Assembly (NCBI GenBank): GCA_037447655.1 | Contig: JBBHKE010002481.1 | Location: forward strand, 112,314 to 176,313 | Direction: 5' to 3' | From: Zygnema cylindricum | Lineage: Eukaryota > Streptophyta > Zygnematophyceae > Zygnematales > Zygnemataceae | Length of the DNA: 64,000 nt | Part shown: piece by piece, positions 33,404 to 45,298 of the stretch | Layout: every line of letters begins with the position of its first letter | Position numbering within the stretch: the stretch's first letter is position 1 | The notes under the pieces: model-generated | Databases searched by the model: none | Told to the model about the DNA's origin: nothing | Seen by the model: only the letters and a program-made list of their open reading frames with translations | Position numbers and translations under genes: made by a program

Positions 33404-34841
33404 AATAATGTGGTGTTTTTTTATCTTTTCAGGTTATTTGTGAATTGTCAGCTGGAGCATTGATGTCTTGACAACCTATGTTTTGTTTTTGTGTGCATAT
33501 TATGCCATTATCCATAGAAGATTATTTTCTTTTTATGTGCCTTTAAAAAAAAAAAATCATCAAATTCTTAAAAGTTGTGTTTATCTTTTTATTGGTTGAT
33601 TGTACCAGTCCTATGAAATTGTACTTGTTTATGTAATCGTCATAGGGACAGTGAAAATAGTGTCGTTTCTAGTGATTGCAGTAGACTTATGGACACCTAC
33701 AGGATAGGAATTTTACTTGAAAAGAAAAAACAGAATTTAATGAAGGTGGTCCAAAGATCATCATCATCATGACCACCATGGAAACGCATCGTATTCCAGG
33801 GAAGCAAATCATGATCTTTATGTATACCCTTCAAATCTAAAAGCCCAAAATACTGATCACATAATCTGAACGGTCAAAATGGAAACGTGTTACAAGTGCT
33901 ACAGAGAGTGGGATGCAACTTCAAATTATATTATTTGTTGCATGGGCAAAAGAAGATAAAAGTGCTTAAAGAAATGTTTGTAAGAGTTAAATGAGTAGAC
34001 ACACATGCACACTGACTGGCTGCTTTTGGGTTTAAAAACAACCCTGCTGGAATGTTTTGGCGTTTTTTTCTATAATCAATATTGTGTATAACGATATTGA
34101 GTTCCTGAAAGCATTCGATTTGTATCTCTTTTAATATCCAATGATAGCTAAAACACGTTACGCGTGCAACCAGGCTAGATGAAAGCTGTCGAAAAATGAC
34201 ATCCATAACAAATTTTCCAGGTGGTTGCAACTCTTTTTTTCCCTACACCATCCTCCACAACAACTATGGGCTACTTAACTTTGTATTTGATTGTTTGGCA
34301 TCAAACACGGAGGCTTGTAGGTGAACTTGGAGGATCAGTAATCACTAGAAGGTCAATGAGTGCAAGGCATGCATCCACGCAGCTCTGACATAATCAATCC
34401 ATAGATTTTTTGTCAAAAGAAGACAGGGTTCTCAAAAGATTCATGAGAAAGACATCTATGCAGCCATCATGACCATCACCATTGTCACTATATTCTATAG
34501 AACCGTGTACCAGATAAACACTTGCTTGTATAAGCCATCTGCCAGATCTCCCTTTCACCGCCATCAATTGTATTTAACAGTCAAAAATAATATCTCCAAA
34601 CATTAGTTTAGTGTCCTATAAAATCTTTAACTCAAGCGTTCACTAGGTACATCCTAAAATATGAAAGTTTCTAACATTTGCTAATTTACATTGTCATCAA
34701 ACAGACTTGGAATAATCTGAATGTCATACCTATATGGGTTCCGGCGACAAAAACATAGAACTATAACCTCTGCTCAAAATGAGGAACCCTAAAAGGGACA
34801 AAAATAGCTATCAGTTAATTAGGCATCAACTGATACTGATG
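33404..34841. other. Intergenic region between convergent genes
   Basis: This holds the 3' untranslated ends of the zinc-finger gene (plus strand) and the ankyrin gene (minus strand). I see no further gene. Confidence 0.5.
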
Positions 34842-37800
34842 TCATCTCGCCTGAACTGAAGATTTAAGAGTGATAGCAATTTCTTCCTCACCTAATGGAC
34901 TGGGAACAAGACTAAACCACCCTTCATCTCTATACGACTTTTGCCCCGGCCGTGGTGCAAACGGCAATTTCCCATCTCCTAACCCTAATAAACTCAAGCA
35001 ACCTTCACTTGCTGATCTGGACATCCCACCAAGAGACTGTTTTTTCAAAGCACTTTGGACAGGAAATTCGGCTGGTCGGTTGTCATTCTCTGTCCGTCTC
35101 AGCTCAAGAGCGTCACTCTCAGATTCTAACAGTTGCAAATTAGGAAACGAATCCGTCTTTCTACCTAATCCAAAACCTTGACCTCGAATTCGAGGTCGAG
35201 ATCTTTGTGCTCGAGATTTTTCAACTACATAAGCTGACCCTGGTTGTGAATCCCTGCGAAGGTCCATGAACCTTAATGATTCCAATGGGACACATGCTAA
35301 ACAACCAGAAGTCAAAGATTCACAAGTCTCAGGCGGATGCTGGTTTACACTGTCACATCTTCGGCAAAAATTTAAAGCAGCTTGCATTTTTTCACACTTT
35401 ATAGAACAGGGCTGTGAAAGACAACTATGAGATCCTCGTCGAAAACCCCCGAATGATCTCATACCTCTATGCACCATCGATGCTGACTTAGTGAGACCGG
35501 AAGTGGCAGCACTTTCCTCCCATCTGTTCTCATTGTCAATCCTCTCAAAATTGTTATGGTCTCCCATCGAAGTATTTGGCAACCAATGATGTGGAAGCAT
35601 CTCCTTCGAAACAGGAGAGTCCGCCGGAGAGCTGTTTGCATCCCATCCTGACCATCCATATGGAGAAGGAGGTGGGCCCATTCTCTCTTCATCGAGCCTC
35701 AAGCTTACGCCGGAAGCTTCCTTCCGACAAGCCTCAAGCAACACCATCGACTGCAACAAAAAAAACAGAATTGCGGTAAGTGATGTGCACAATTGAAAAT
35801 GCACAGAGGTGGTTCACAAACTCGCACATGATCATGACGACCATATTTTATGACACCTTGTTTTCTTTCAGCATAGTGCTGATGTTTTCAAAAATATAAG
35901 GCTCTTCAGCCTGCCAAAAGGAGGCAGCCTGGAAGGAAGCCACCCTCTGGGAAAAATGCGTAACTGGATGAAATATGCGCACATAGTAATGAAGCAAAAG
36001 CTTTCGGTTTCCTTGGTTCCAAGTTGTTGTCAAACGCGAACAAAAGTATTTCAGCATTGATTGCTGATACAAATATAAAGGACGAAGTCAGAAAAAAAAA
36101 ATACCACAGTTAAAACTGATGGAAGTATGAATGTGTGTGTGCGTGCATTTGTGCGTGTGAGTGTGTCAACTACTCTACTGATTCCTGGGTTTACCGACAA
36201 CTAAATTCGATGCCCTGATGTGCACGCAAAAAAAAAAAAAAAAAAAAACCTCAATCCTTGCAGCAAGATAGAAAAGGCGTCTGTTGAACACTCGAACCAC
36301 AGAACATGAAAGCAAAACACACACCAAGAAAACAAAAACAAAAACCGAAATAAAAAACACAACAACAAATGCTGGCTCAAAGCACACATGGCCTCACTTA
36401 TGATTCCTGCTGCTGTCTGCGCCCTGCCTATGGCTGATCCTGGACCCCGTTTGGTCGTTCCCCACTCCTCCAGAAGCGGTCCCTGAGCATTTGACTTGCA
36501 CTGCAGAATGTCACAAAGCGACACAAGCAATTGCGCTAAGAAACGGGAATGGTGGACACCTGCGCTACAGCGTTCTAGTACACCACTAATAGTTTGGATA
36601 TTCTTCAAACACTTGTGGACAACTGCGCTACAGGCAACGAAGATGTGCTCCAGCACACCATTAATAGCTTCGATATTTTTCAAACACTGGTGAACAACTC
36701 GCTACAGGCAACAGGGATGTGCTGAAGCACACCACTAATGGTGTGGATATAGTTCAAACATGCAAGCCTCCTTGGCAAGAAGGCTCGGGCGAACATGGAA
36801 CAAAAAAAAGGCAGAGATTGGTTACAGCTTGAGCTGTATCCAAGCTCAGCACCGAGGGACCTTCAAAGTGTATCCACCAAGCGATCTCTGACAATTAGGT
36901 CTTTTGAGAGATATATGCCCATCGCAGTTGCTTTCATACAGATGATGTGATGCCTCCCAAAAAAGCCACTACAACTGGGTAAAATATCATCTGAGAAGGG
37001 ACTCGATGCCCAGGTCATGAGTTGCCTTGCATAAATCACATGATGATCTAGTTGCTTTGACAAAAGCCGATGTATAAAAAGGATGGATACATCTGCAGGT
37101 TCTTTTGTTAAACAACTCAGACGCTTAAACAAGCCTTAACAAAGTGCACTGATTGCCTATCAACAAAATTCGTACCACTGCGTTCCGCAGGTAAGTACAG
37201 AAAAATCTCTCACTGCCCTCAAGTTACAATAATCAAGAACTGGTTTGCAAGAAGCACACAGCTGCTCTTCTGGCTACACGAGTTATCCCAGGATATAATG
37301 AGTTTTAAACAGATTTTGCTTCGCTCAAACTACAAAAGCATGCCGAATAAAGAGAAACGTCAAACTACGGTAGATTGACTTTTCAAGTAGGTAAGCTACA
37401 CCAGGCGGTTGCATGTATAACTGCATCGAATATTCTAATCACTGTGGAAAGGAAACCTAAGCCTTTGGGCACCACGAAGCTACAGCAAAAAGTATTTTCT
37501 GATGACGAATAGCACTACTATTTCACATCGAGAATATCCACTATTCAAAACAGAACGTGTAGATGCCCTGGACTAGGGGAAAATAGCCATGTTAATTTTT
37601 TTACATTTTCTATACATTGGACTAGCCAAAACCTATCGACGATCATCCCGGCTTAGTATCCCTACATCAGAGGGTCGAATGCAATCACACAAATCTCCTG
37701 AAGCACACACATTATGATGGGAGGCCGGCCACACTCAGATGCTAGTGACAGCACACAATCCAAACAGCTAATGCACTCAAACACTAATTCATTTATTAGC

Positions 37801-40800
37801 ATGTCTGAACAGGAGACTACACCTTGTACCGTTATTAGCGTTAACGCTTTTTTTGCCACTCAAATCAACTTATCTCAGCGCACAATTGTCGGATTGTTAA
37901 TCTGACAGTTTGAAAGGCACAGATCCGATTGGCAGACTCGGACACGTGGGCATAGAGAAAAGTTGATTGAATGGCAAAAAAAATAATAACGCTATGATGA
38001 TACACGGAATAGTTTAATATACCCAAATCCGACAAAATCATGCAGAACAGTCATGGTTGCCTATGATCAAACATGCAACTGTGCTGCACCTACAGTTAAA
38101 TCTGTTTAATGGTGTGACAAGGGTATTTTCAAAAGGTGATTTCATCTGGGTCAAAGCATTTCTACTGCATAAGCACATGCTAAGAACCATCAATAATGCA
38201 GACCATGACATATGTGGCACAATTGCAGTTTCCAATTCATAACTACCTCAGAACCAATGTCTCAACCATAAGGACTGAAATGCATTTGTATGCAAAAACT
38301 CACCGTAACATCTCGTCAAGTCAGAAGTACCTTCTTACAATAAAAGGCTGTGTGTTACACTGGGGCAGGAGCCTCTAAGTTTTCTAAAATAAGGTATGAA
38401 TTCTGGCATGAACATTAGCTCTGAGAACAGAAGAAAACACTAACTTTCGAGCCACTGACAATTCATGGAACTAGCAATTTGTTGATCTTCGTATACGACT
38501 TTTGTAACATTGATAACACAGATTTTCCATCAGCAATCTATATGTAGCTACACACAGCAACTCTTGATGACTTCAGACGGAACACAAAATTGCACACACT
38601 GTATTGAACAGGTCAATTACTTATCTGTTGGTTATGCAGCATTATTACCATATGTTGGATAAATCTCAATGGTAATAGATCCCAATGACTCAAATGTATC
38701 AAAAAAAAAGCATAGCGACTAGATTTGAAGGCTTTTATCTACACTTGTGAGAACATCGGACCGACAACTCCTGCCAACTGCTTTCTATCATTACATTCAG
38801 ACATGAGAATGTTTAACAAGATTATGTACCTTATGTTTTGCAAGCTGCTTCTCCAGGTGAGCTCTTTCACGTTCAACCTCCAGTCGAGCCACTTCTTGTG
38901 CCGTTAGTGCCTCCCTCAGCCGCGATACTTCTTCCAATGCCTTCTCTGCTCGGGCCTTTTCCTGTTCAAGGGCTGCTTCAAGGGCTTGCATCTTATTTCT
39001 TTCCTCAAGTAGCAACTCCTGCTCCGCCTGCAGTGCTAATGTCAACTCTTTCACTTTTCCATCGATATCAACATCTGTTGGCCCTACCATCTTATCCGGC
39101 ATCCGCTCAGTTGGACTCAAAGTGTCAGGTTCTAAATCACAACTTTTAAATTCCGTCTCACCAATCGAAATACTGCTTGAGACAACCAACACTTGCACTT
39201 TATCAGGACTTCCATTGTCGTGGGGCTGCTGATCTCTGTCATCAGTTGATGCTTCCACATGCTTTTCTGCAACCTGGGCATCATCAGAATGTAGAACAGC
39301 CCTCAACCAGGATGAGCAAGATTTTCCTCCAGATTCTGGCCTTTCTCCATCACTAGAAACAGTATCCTGACTCTTCTGCTGCTTGTTGCCAACATTCTTC
39401 TTTTTCTTCCATGTTTCTGTTCTTGTCGAACCAATTTGAGGGCCTCGAAATTGACTGGAATCTTTTGTGACAGGTTCATTGACTGTATGTTCCCGACGCT
39501 TAGAGCTTTCTACTGGCTTATGCAATGCCCGTGCATTCGATCTCGTATCCACTCTGATCCATTCGTTTCCTTCCTCTCCTTGTAATACAGATGATGTGAT
39601 GACACCATCATGATATTCGACTGCTGAGCTGTTGGAGTCGTCTAATCCAATACTAACACTGTGATCATGCTTCCCAGCTTCTACTTTACATTCCACATCA
39701 GTGTCTGACAACACTTGAGCATTACTTGATTTTCTCAAGGTCTCAGCAGCCATAATCTCGAAGATGTCATCATTGTCCGTGATTGCCTCCAAGGTTGTGA
39801 CGACAGAAACAGCAGAGGAAGACGATGAGGACAAGGACAAGGACCGTGAAACCCTTTCAGATTGAGGCTCCTCATCAGAAGACTGTCTACCTTCAGCCTT
39901 CTTGCATCCTGTGCGAGCACAACCTTTCTGCTTTTTCTCCTTTCGCTTGTCTTTATGTTTATGGCACCCAATTTGAGCAACTGGTGGTCCAGGTCCTTTA
40001 ATAGGCTCATTAAACAAGCTCAGCAGTTCAGCTTGTCTCCGTGCAACCTCTTCCTCAAGTGCAATCCATCTTGCCTCCTGCAGTTCGGTCATAACAAAGG
40101 AAAGCCAAATTATAGAAAATGAAAAGTAGAACTGACAAACGAAACTTACTCAAGCAGCAGAGCATCGATAATTCCACTAACTTCGATGGATGATGTGTAG
40201 CACGTTATAGCATTGAACTGAAGCGCTGTTTAAAAGGAATCACAATATGCCTCTAAGGAAGGTTGAAAGGATAAATCATACAGTTGACCATCAGTGTGAG
40301 CTACAAAAACATCACAGTTTGCAACTGCGATGCAGCCTTCAAAGTGTGTGTAATTGGTCTCAGAGTATTAGCAAGAAAGTCTTATCAACTCCAATGCACA
40401 ACTACCATCAGGAACAAAGAAGAACCGCAGAGCCTAACAGTGAGTCCGATCTGTGTTCAGCTTACAAGTACTGAAGCGGATTCTGTTCCTTTCAGAGCTT
40501 CCATATATGCTGTTTTCCCTTTTCGACAACGCCGAGTCAGATCTGCTCCATTATTGCATAGAACCTCTCTGCACATACGTTGTCTCCGAATCATGAAGAT
40601 TGTGAAGATGATAGGTAGTCGTATATATAAGAGGCACACAGTGAGGAAGTGCAGCAAAAGACAATCACGGGGAAAAACCGACAAAAGGAAATAATGTGAA
40701 ATAACAATTGTGCACCAAGCTACGTTATTTCCTATAAACTGATTGATGTTTCAAATCAACATAATAAAACTTTAACATCCTAGCTTAAGAGTTATTTAGT

Positions 40801-43800
40801 TCAAAAAGCTTGCCAACAGAGCACCTCATTCTTTAGTCGTCAAGAAATCCCAACAAGATAAACAGCGCTGAATACCCAACATAAACAACCAACAAAGCCA
40901 GCAGTTGCAAATTCCTACAACTGATCGTTCGCAATATTGAGCAAAGCAAGACCTCAATGGATGTGGGGCAACAGAGTGAATAAAAACAAAGAGAATGTTA
41001 TTTGTTAATTCACTCACATGCAGTCAGAAGAGTCACTTCGTGCACCATGATGGAGAGCAGAACAACCATCTGCATCTACAGCATTGACATTGGCTCCTCC
41101 TTCTATGAGGGCCTTTGTTGCTTCTGCCGCATTACGGCCGACAGCATGCATCAAAGACGTCTTGCCCTCAGAAGTCTTTGCATCAACATCTGCACCAGCC
41201 TGCAAACATGCTCACAAGCTTGTCAGCAGACGGCAATAGAATACAACACTGCTAAGCAGGTTGAAGAACTTGACAGGAAGTTGGACAAGGGCGACCCAGT
41301 ACGCTTCATGAAATTCAGAATTACAGAGTTAATCTGATGAAAAGGAACATAAGATACTTTTGACAACGGAGTTTTGGTTGGCGCAAGAGCCTACATCTTG
41401 TACAGGTAAGTACAAATTTGTGTACCTTAAAAGTACAAATTTGTGTACCGTTAATTAAAGTAAAGCTGTACATGACCAAAAATCTACACAGAGAAAGAAA
41501 AATAGAAAAAGCACAAATCGACAGACATTTCAGATCTATTACAAGCAACCACTTTTGATTTCTTTTCCATTCTTGTATGTCAAACTTGCCTCAAGCAGAA
41601 GCTTTATGCACTGAGCGTGCTGGCCTTCAGCCGCTGCGATAAGAGGTGTCACTCCCCCATGAGACCTTGCATCCACAGCTGCTCCAGAAGCCAACAGTAC
41701 TTGAATACACTCGGCATGACCATTATATGCCTGCAGTCAAAGGACAAACTTGGGCAGTTAGTTTTGTACAAATTAACAATGTCAAGAAAATGCAGCGGTA
41801 ACAAGCAGGAACATACTCAAATGTTTCAAATCTTTGGGCTAAAAGATTGGAAATAACAAGAAGATGAATAAATAACACACAAAAATAATCATAGACTGCA
41901 AGAATTGAAGAGTAGCGAACGTACTGCAGCAATCAGCGCAGTCACACCAACTCGATCCTTCGCATCTGGTTCCGCCCCAGCGTCCAGTAGAAGCTTTACA
42001 CAGCTGAACAAGCAAAAGAGTGAAGAAAATCGGGAGGGTTGAGGAACTTTTTACAGCCTACTGGGTAAGTAGATTGTGCATTTTATTCCTGTATGCAGTT
42101 CATCAGCCATGACCAAGCAGTATGTTTCAGTCGATGTGTATGCAACACAGTTCACATACAGCCGTATGAATGCACGGGCAGTACCAAGAAGGGACTCACT
42201 CGGCAAATCCACTCTCAGCAGCTACTGAAAGAATCGGCCACGGATTCTCCAAAACATTTGGTCTGCATGCCAGTGGCCACCAGAATCTCACCACTAACAT
42301 TTAGCAATTCGCTCTTTCTGGAAGGACTCTACATTGTACCGAGATTCTGAAGACATCAAACAGGCTCTTACGTGAAACCAGGTTCAAATGCATAGTCAGT
42401 CATGAGTTACATGCCAGTTTGCACTGAAAAGCCTGAAGGGCATGACACCAATAACTTACCGTGAGAATCCGCTGTCGGCAGCTGCTAGTAAAGGGGTCGC
42501 TCCATCAGAATCATGAGCGTCTACAGATGCTCCACTCTTCAAAAGCAGTTCTGCCACTTCCAGATGACCATTGCGACAGGCAGCTGCAATCCAAAGAAGA
42601 ATTGTTCGCCAAGTCAGATTCAAATCGCCTGACCCCATGTCCAACAGTAAGTTTGCTTAACAAGGCATCATAGCATCCAGAACTCTTTCCCCGGAGCACC
42701 TTCACTCCTTCACTCCTTTTTTTTCCTTCACTTGAACCCACTCATGTGGAGAACAAAGTATTCCTGCGTGAGAGAACTCTAGCTTCTACCGCTGCAATAC
42801 GATCATGACACTCTCACCTTCCCAAAGCTAATGTACAATCATATCAATAATGCTTGTACCATTATTATATGTCCTTGACCTTCTAACTTGCACTCTACAC
42901 CATTTTGCCCCCTCTAATTCCAGAGTATCAATCCCTTCCTTTCTTCATCATCCATTTCCATTTTTAAAATTCAAATCTACTTGCCTGACAATGCGTTCCC
43001 GAGTGTTGCAGCTCGGCTAGACCTCCAAAGAGGATCAGCAGTGTCCGGAAACAACTCCAAGGCAGAAGATACAGCGGTCAGGTTGCCGAGTCCCGCCAGG
43101 TTGATAAGCTCTTCGTAAGGTGCCGTTGTGTTGTCTGTAAGAACGGAATCAGGTACACCATTACTAGTTCTCAACTTTTCCTGAGAAGCAAGATGTTCTT
43201 TCCATTCTGCATTTGCCAGTAAAGCAATTGTTGCATCCATGTCTCCCCGTGGTACAAGTGAACCGTCTTGGCCTCGTACAGTTCCATTGTTGATTTCCAC
43301 GGCTAACTGTCGCGCTGTCCTTCCGATTTTGTCCCTAAGGAAGGGATTTGCCCCTGAAACACGCAAAAAAGGTGTGCATTTTCAAACACGAGAACAAAGA
43401 GCTCCTATACTGCAGGATCCTTTAAACCATTCAGGTATGAGCGAAGCAACAATGTAAGCGGCTCGCATGACAACTGACCGTGGCTTAAAAGTAGTGCTAT
43501 GCATTGGCCTCTCCCATATCCAGCTGCCATGTGAAGGGGAGAAAAACCGTCTTGATCACTTGCATTGGGATATGCTCCTGTGTTCCGATCAAGGCTAAAG
43601 TCAGTTTTGGCATTAATAATTCTTCCATGTTGACTCACACAACCTGTGCCATAAAACTAAACAAGATTCCCTTTCCATGATTAAACGGCAGCACATTAGC
43701 AAAAAAAAATACGGCTTTCCTTCCTGTAGAGCTGACCTCCTTCCAAAAGAATTGTGGCACATTCTGACGAGGCCATGCCACATGTGAAATGCAAGGCTGT

Positions 43801-44331
43801 CCGTCCTCTCTCGTCCCGCCCATTAATTCCAGTGTGAATATTGGCTGCAAGGGCAGCTGGTGGTGCCTTCCCTGTTGCATCATCTGAGACAGTTCCTGAT
43901 AACATACACATACATACGTACACATACATTAGACTTCTACTTAAGCTCAAATCATCTGAGACAGTTCCTGATAACATACACATACATACGTACACATACA
44001 TAAGACTTCTACTTAAGCTCAAACCTATTGACTTCAAATTTTAATGCAGCTCCAATGAATATAGCGTTGTTTGCGCCATTCATGCAGAGGAGCTTTAAAA
44101 GCTCAAAAAAGCCATTGTATAAGTGCAAAGAATAGTACACATACCGACTTGAGCATTTTGTGATTGCATTGGACTACTGTCACCAGCCTGTTTCCGCATA
44201 TCTGCCACAATTCGGCGCAACCTTTTCGCCTGCATTCTTTTGGCAGCATCAATGAGGTTGGCCAGCATATCAGCTGAATCCTGCCATGGTGAAGTAGCGG
44301 TGGCGACAGGCGCTTGCCTGATAGGAGGCAT
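34842..44331 (-). CDS. Large ankyrin-repeat protein with coiled coil and Cys cluster
   Basis: Eleven exons join in phase to about 1199 residues: 44331-44145, 43895-43737, 43577-43479, 43353-42985, 42583-42460, 42003-41925, 41730-41590, 41199-41018, 40568-40466, 40077-38830, 35750-34842. Introns after exons 4 and 7 use GC donors (AG|GCAAGT). Residues 1-62 are basic and helical (AKRMQAKRLRRIVADMRKQA). Residues about 63-481 hold eight or more ankyrin repeats (GRTALHFTCG, GFSPLHMAAG, NGHLEVAELLLKSGASVDA, KTSEGKTSLMHAV). Exon 10 starts EARWIALEEEVARRQAELL, continues as Ser- and acidic-rich disorder, and ends in a coiled coil (residues about 820-897). Exon 11 has eight Cys within 44 residues (about 1007-1050). 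I do not recognise the family. Ankyrins suggest a scaffold. Start is the first in-frame ATG. Confidence 0.82.
36555..36760. repeat. ~75-bp tandem repeat, three units
   Basis: Units with GCGCTACAGGCAAC, CACCACTAATAG and TTCAAACAC blocks repeat three times within the largest intron of the ankyrin gene (35751-38829). On the minus strand the units stay in one frame and encode a 25-residue repeat (NIEAINGVLEHIFVACSAVV, NIQTISGVLERC). This may be chance or a remnant of coding sequence. Confidence 0.65.
37820..38009. mobile_element. TA-flanked hairpin MITE (190 bp) in ankyrin gene intron
   Basis: The ends CACCTTGTACCGTTATTAGC and inverse GATGATACACGGAA are bounded by TA (37818-37819, 38010-38011). 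Inner arms with TTTTTTTGCCA and CAACTTWTCTC are inverted copies matching the element at 22258, so the two belong to one family. Confidence 0.75.
43881..44024. repeat. 72-bp tandem duplication carrying a splice acceptor
   Basis: Units 43881-43952 and 43953-44024 are nearly identical (CATCTGAGACAGTTCCTGAT at both starts). The ankyrin gene exon 2 acceptor (minus strand, GTTATCAG|GAACTG) lies in the first unit at 43895, and an identical copy lies at 43967. As 72 is a multiple of three and the frame is open, use of the upstream acceptor would add 24 residues. Confidence 0.9.
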
Positions 44332-45295
44332 TCCAGCAGAACCTTGAATCAATAGCGGCAAATGGAGTACCGTAGCAGAATAGGTATGATCACCTAGTTC
44401 AGCTCGGTTTGTAACTTTTGACGCATCAATATACTGTGAGCTGCTGAGCAGCACACACACGCTGATGATGCGAAGAAGCGAAAGTCTGGCGGAAGTACGG
44501 CAAAGCTGTGTGTGCTGGTTTTGCTGGCCAGCAATGCTGCCTAACGGGGGAGTTGACAGCGCCAAGATTCGTCGAACCTATCAAGAGAATCCAGCACACG
44601 TGCAATACGACAGAGAATGAGAAGTGAGAGGCGTGGATCGCTGCTGGTCCAAAAGAGTCGCAATTCGAGGGGAAATGTTACTGCCAGACAAAGCTCTAAA
44701 ACAGTAAAAGTTTGCTCTCGGCCAAAAAGGTTTCCGCGCGGATACGCACGCGACAAGGGGATTTACCAATGGTCATTTCAATTTGGTTTCCCGATAGCAG
44801 GATTCTTTGTACCTGAAGACTTGGCGGGCGGCAGCTGGGGTGCGCTACTAAACACCCATTCACAATGAACCAGGGACTACTCTGCGTCGTTCCGGTTTGA
44901 ACGGAACCAATCGTAAGATGCATGTTCCCGTAGTAAGAATTTTGAGGCGTACGGCCTGTGGATCAATTCCTTTCGCCGAACCCACGTAGGCAAAAATTCC
45001 AAGGCGCAATTCCGTACCATCATGGCAGTGCCAAATAGGCTTAACTATGGATATAGTGCCAGCGTGTCAAAATACACGATCGGCCAAGTAAAAGTTCAGG
45101 GTAGCCGCATCGCATCGTTCATAAAGATCGCAGGACAAATACCTTCGCAAACCGCAGTACACACGATAGCATCATTCGGTTATTCCCACTTATGGTACTG
45201 TAGCTATGTTTTTGCGTACACGAGCCTGTTTTTCGGTATTCACACTTAAGGTATTGCAGTTGCAAAGGATTGGGTGCGTTTCTTCCATGTTTCCT
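44332..45295. other. 5' flank of the ankyrin gene
   Basis: This includes the probable 5' untranslated region and promoter of the minus-strand ankyrin gene. The open frame extends upstream of the chosen ATG without another ATG. No other gene is supported. Confidence 0.4.
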
Positions 45296-45298
45296 TTA

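Noticed and set aside
34842-35804. 320-codon frame as a separate protein with a signal peptide
   Set aside because: The apparent signal sequence is intron polypyrimidine tract; the exon begins at 35750.
38797-40092. 431-codon frame as an independent gene
   Set aside because: Its start is only the intron side of an acceptor (CTGCAG|GAGGCA); phases join it to the ankyrin exons upstream and to exon 11 downstream.
44332-44565. Upstream extension of the ankyrin protein with a hydrophobic stretch
   Set aside because: The extension would need a TTG start; the first in-frame ATG is at 44331.
45022-45249. 75-codon plus-strand frame
   Set aside because: No domain, no splice support, and next to a transposon end; most likely chance.
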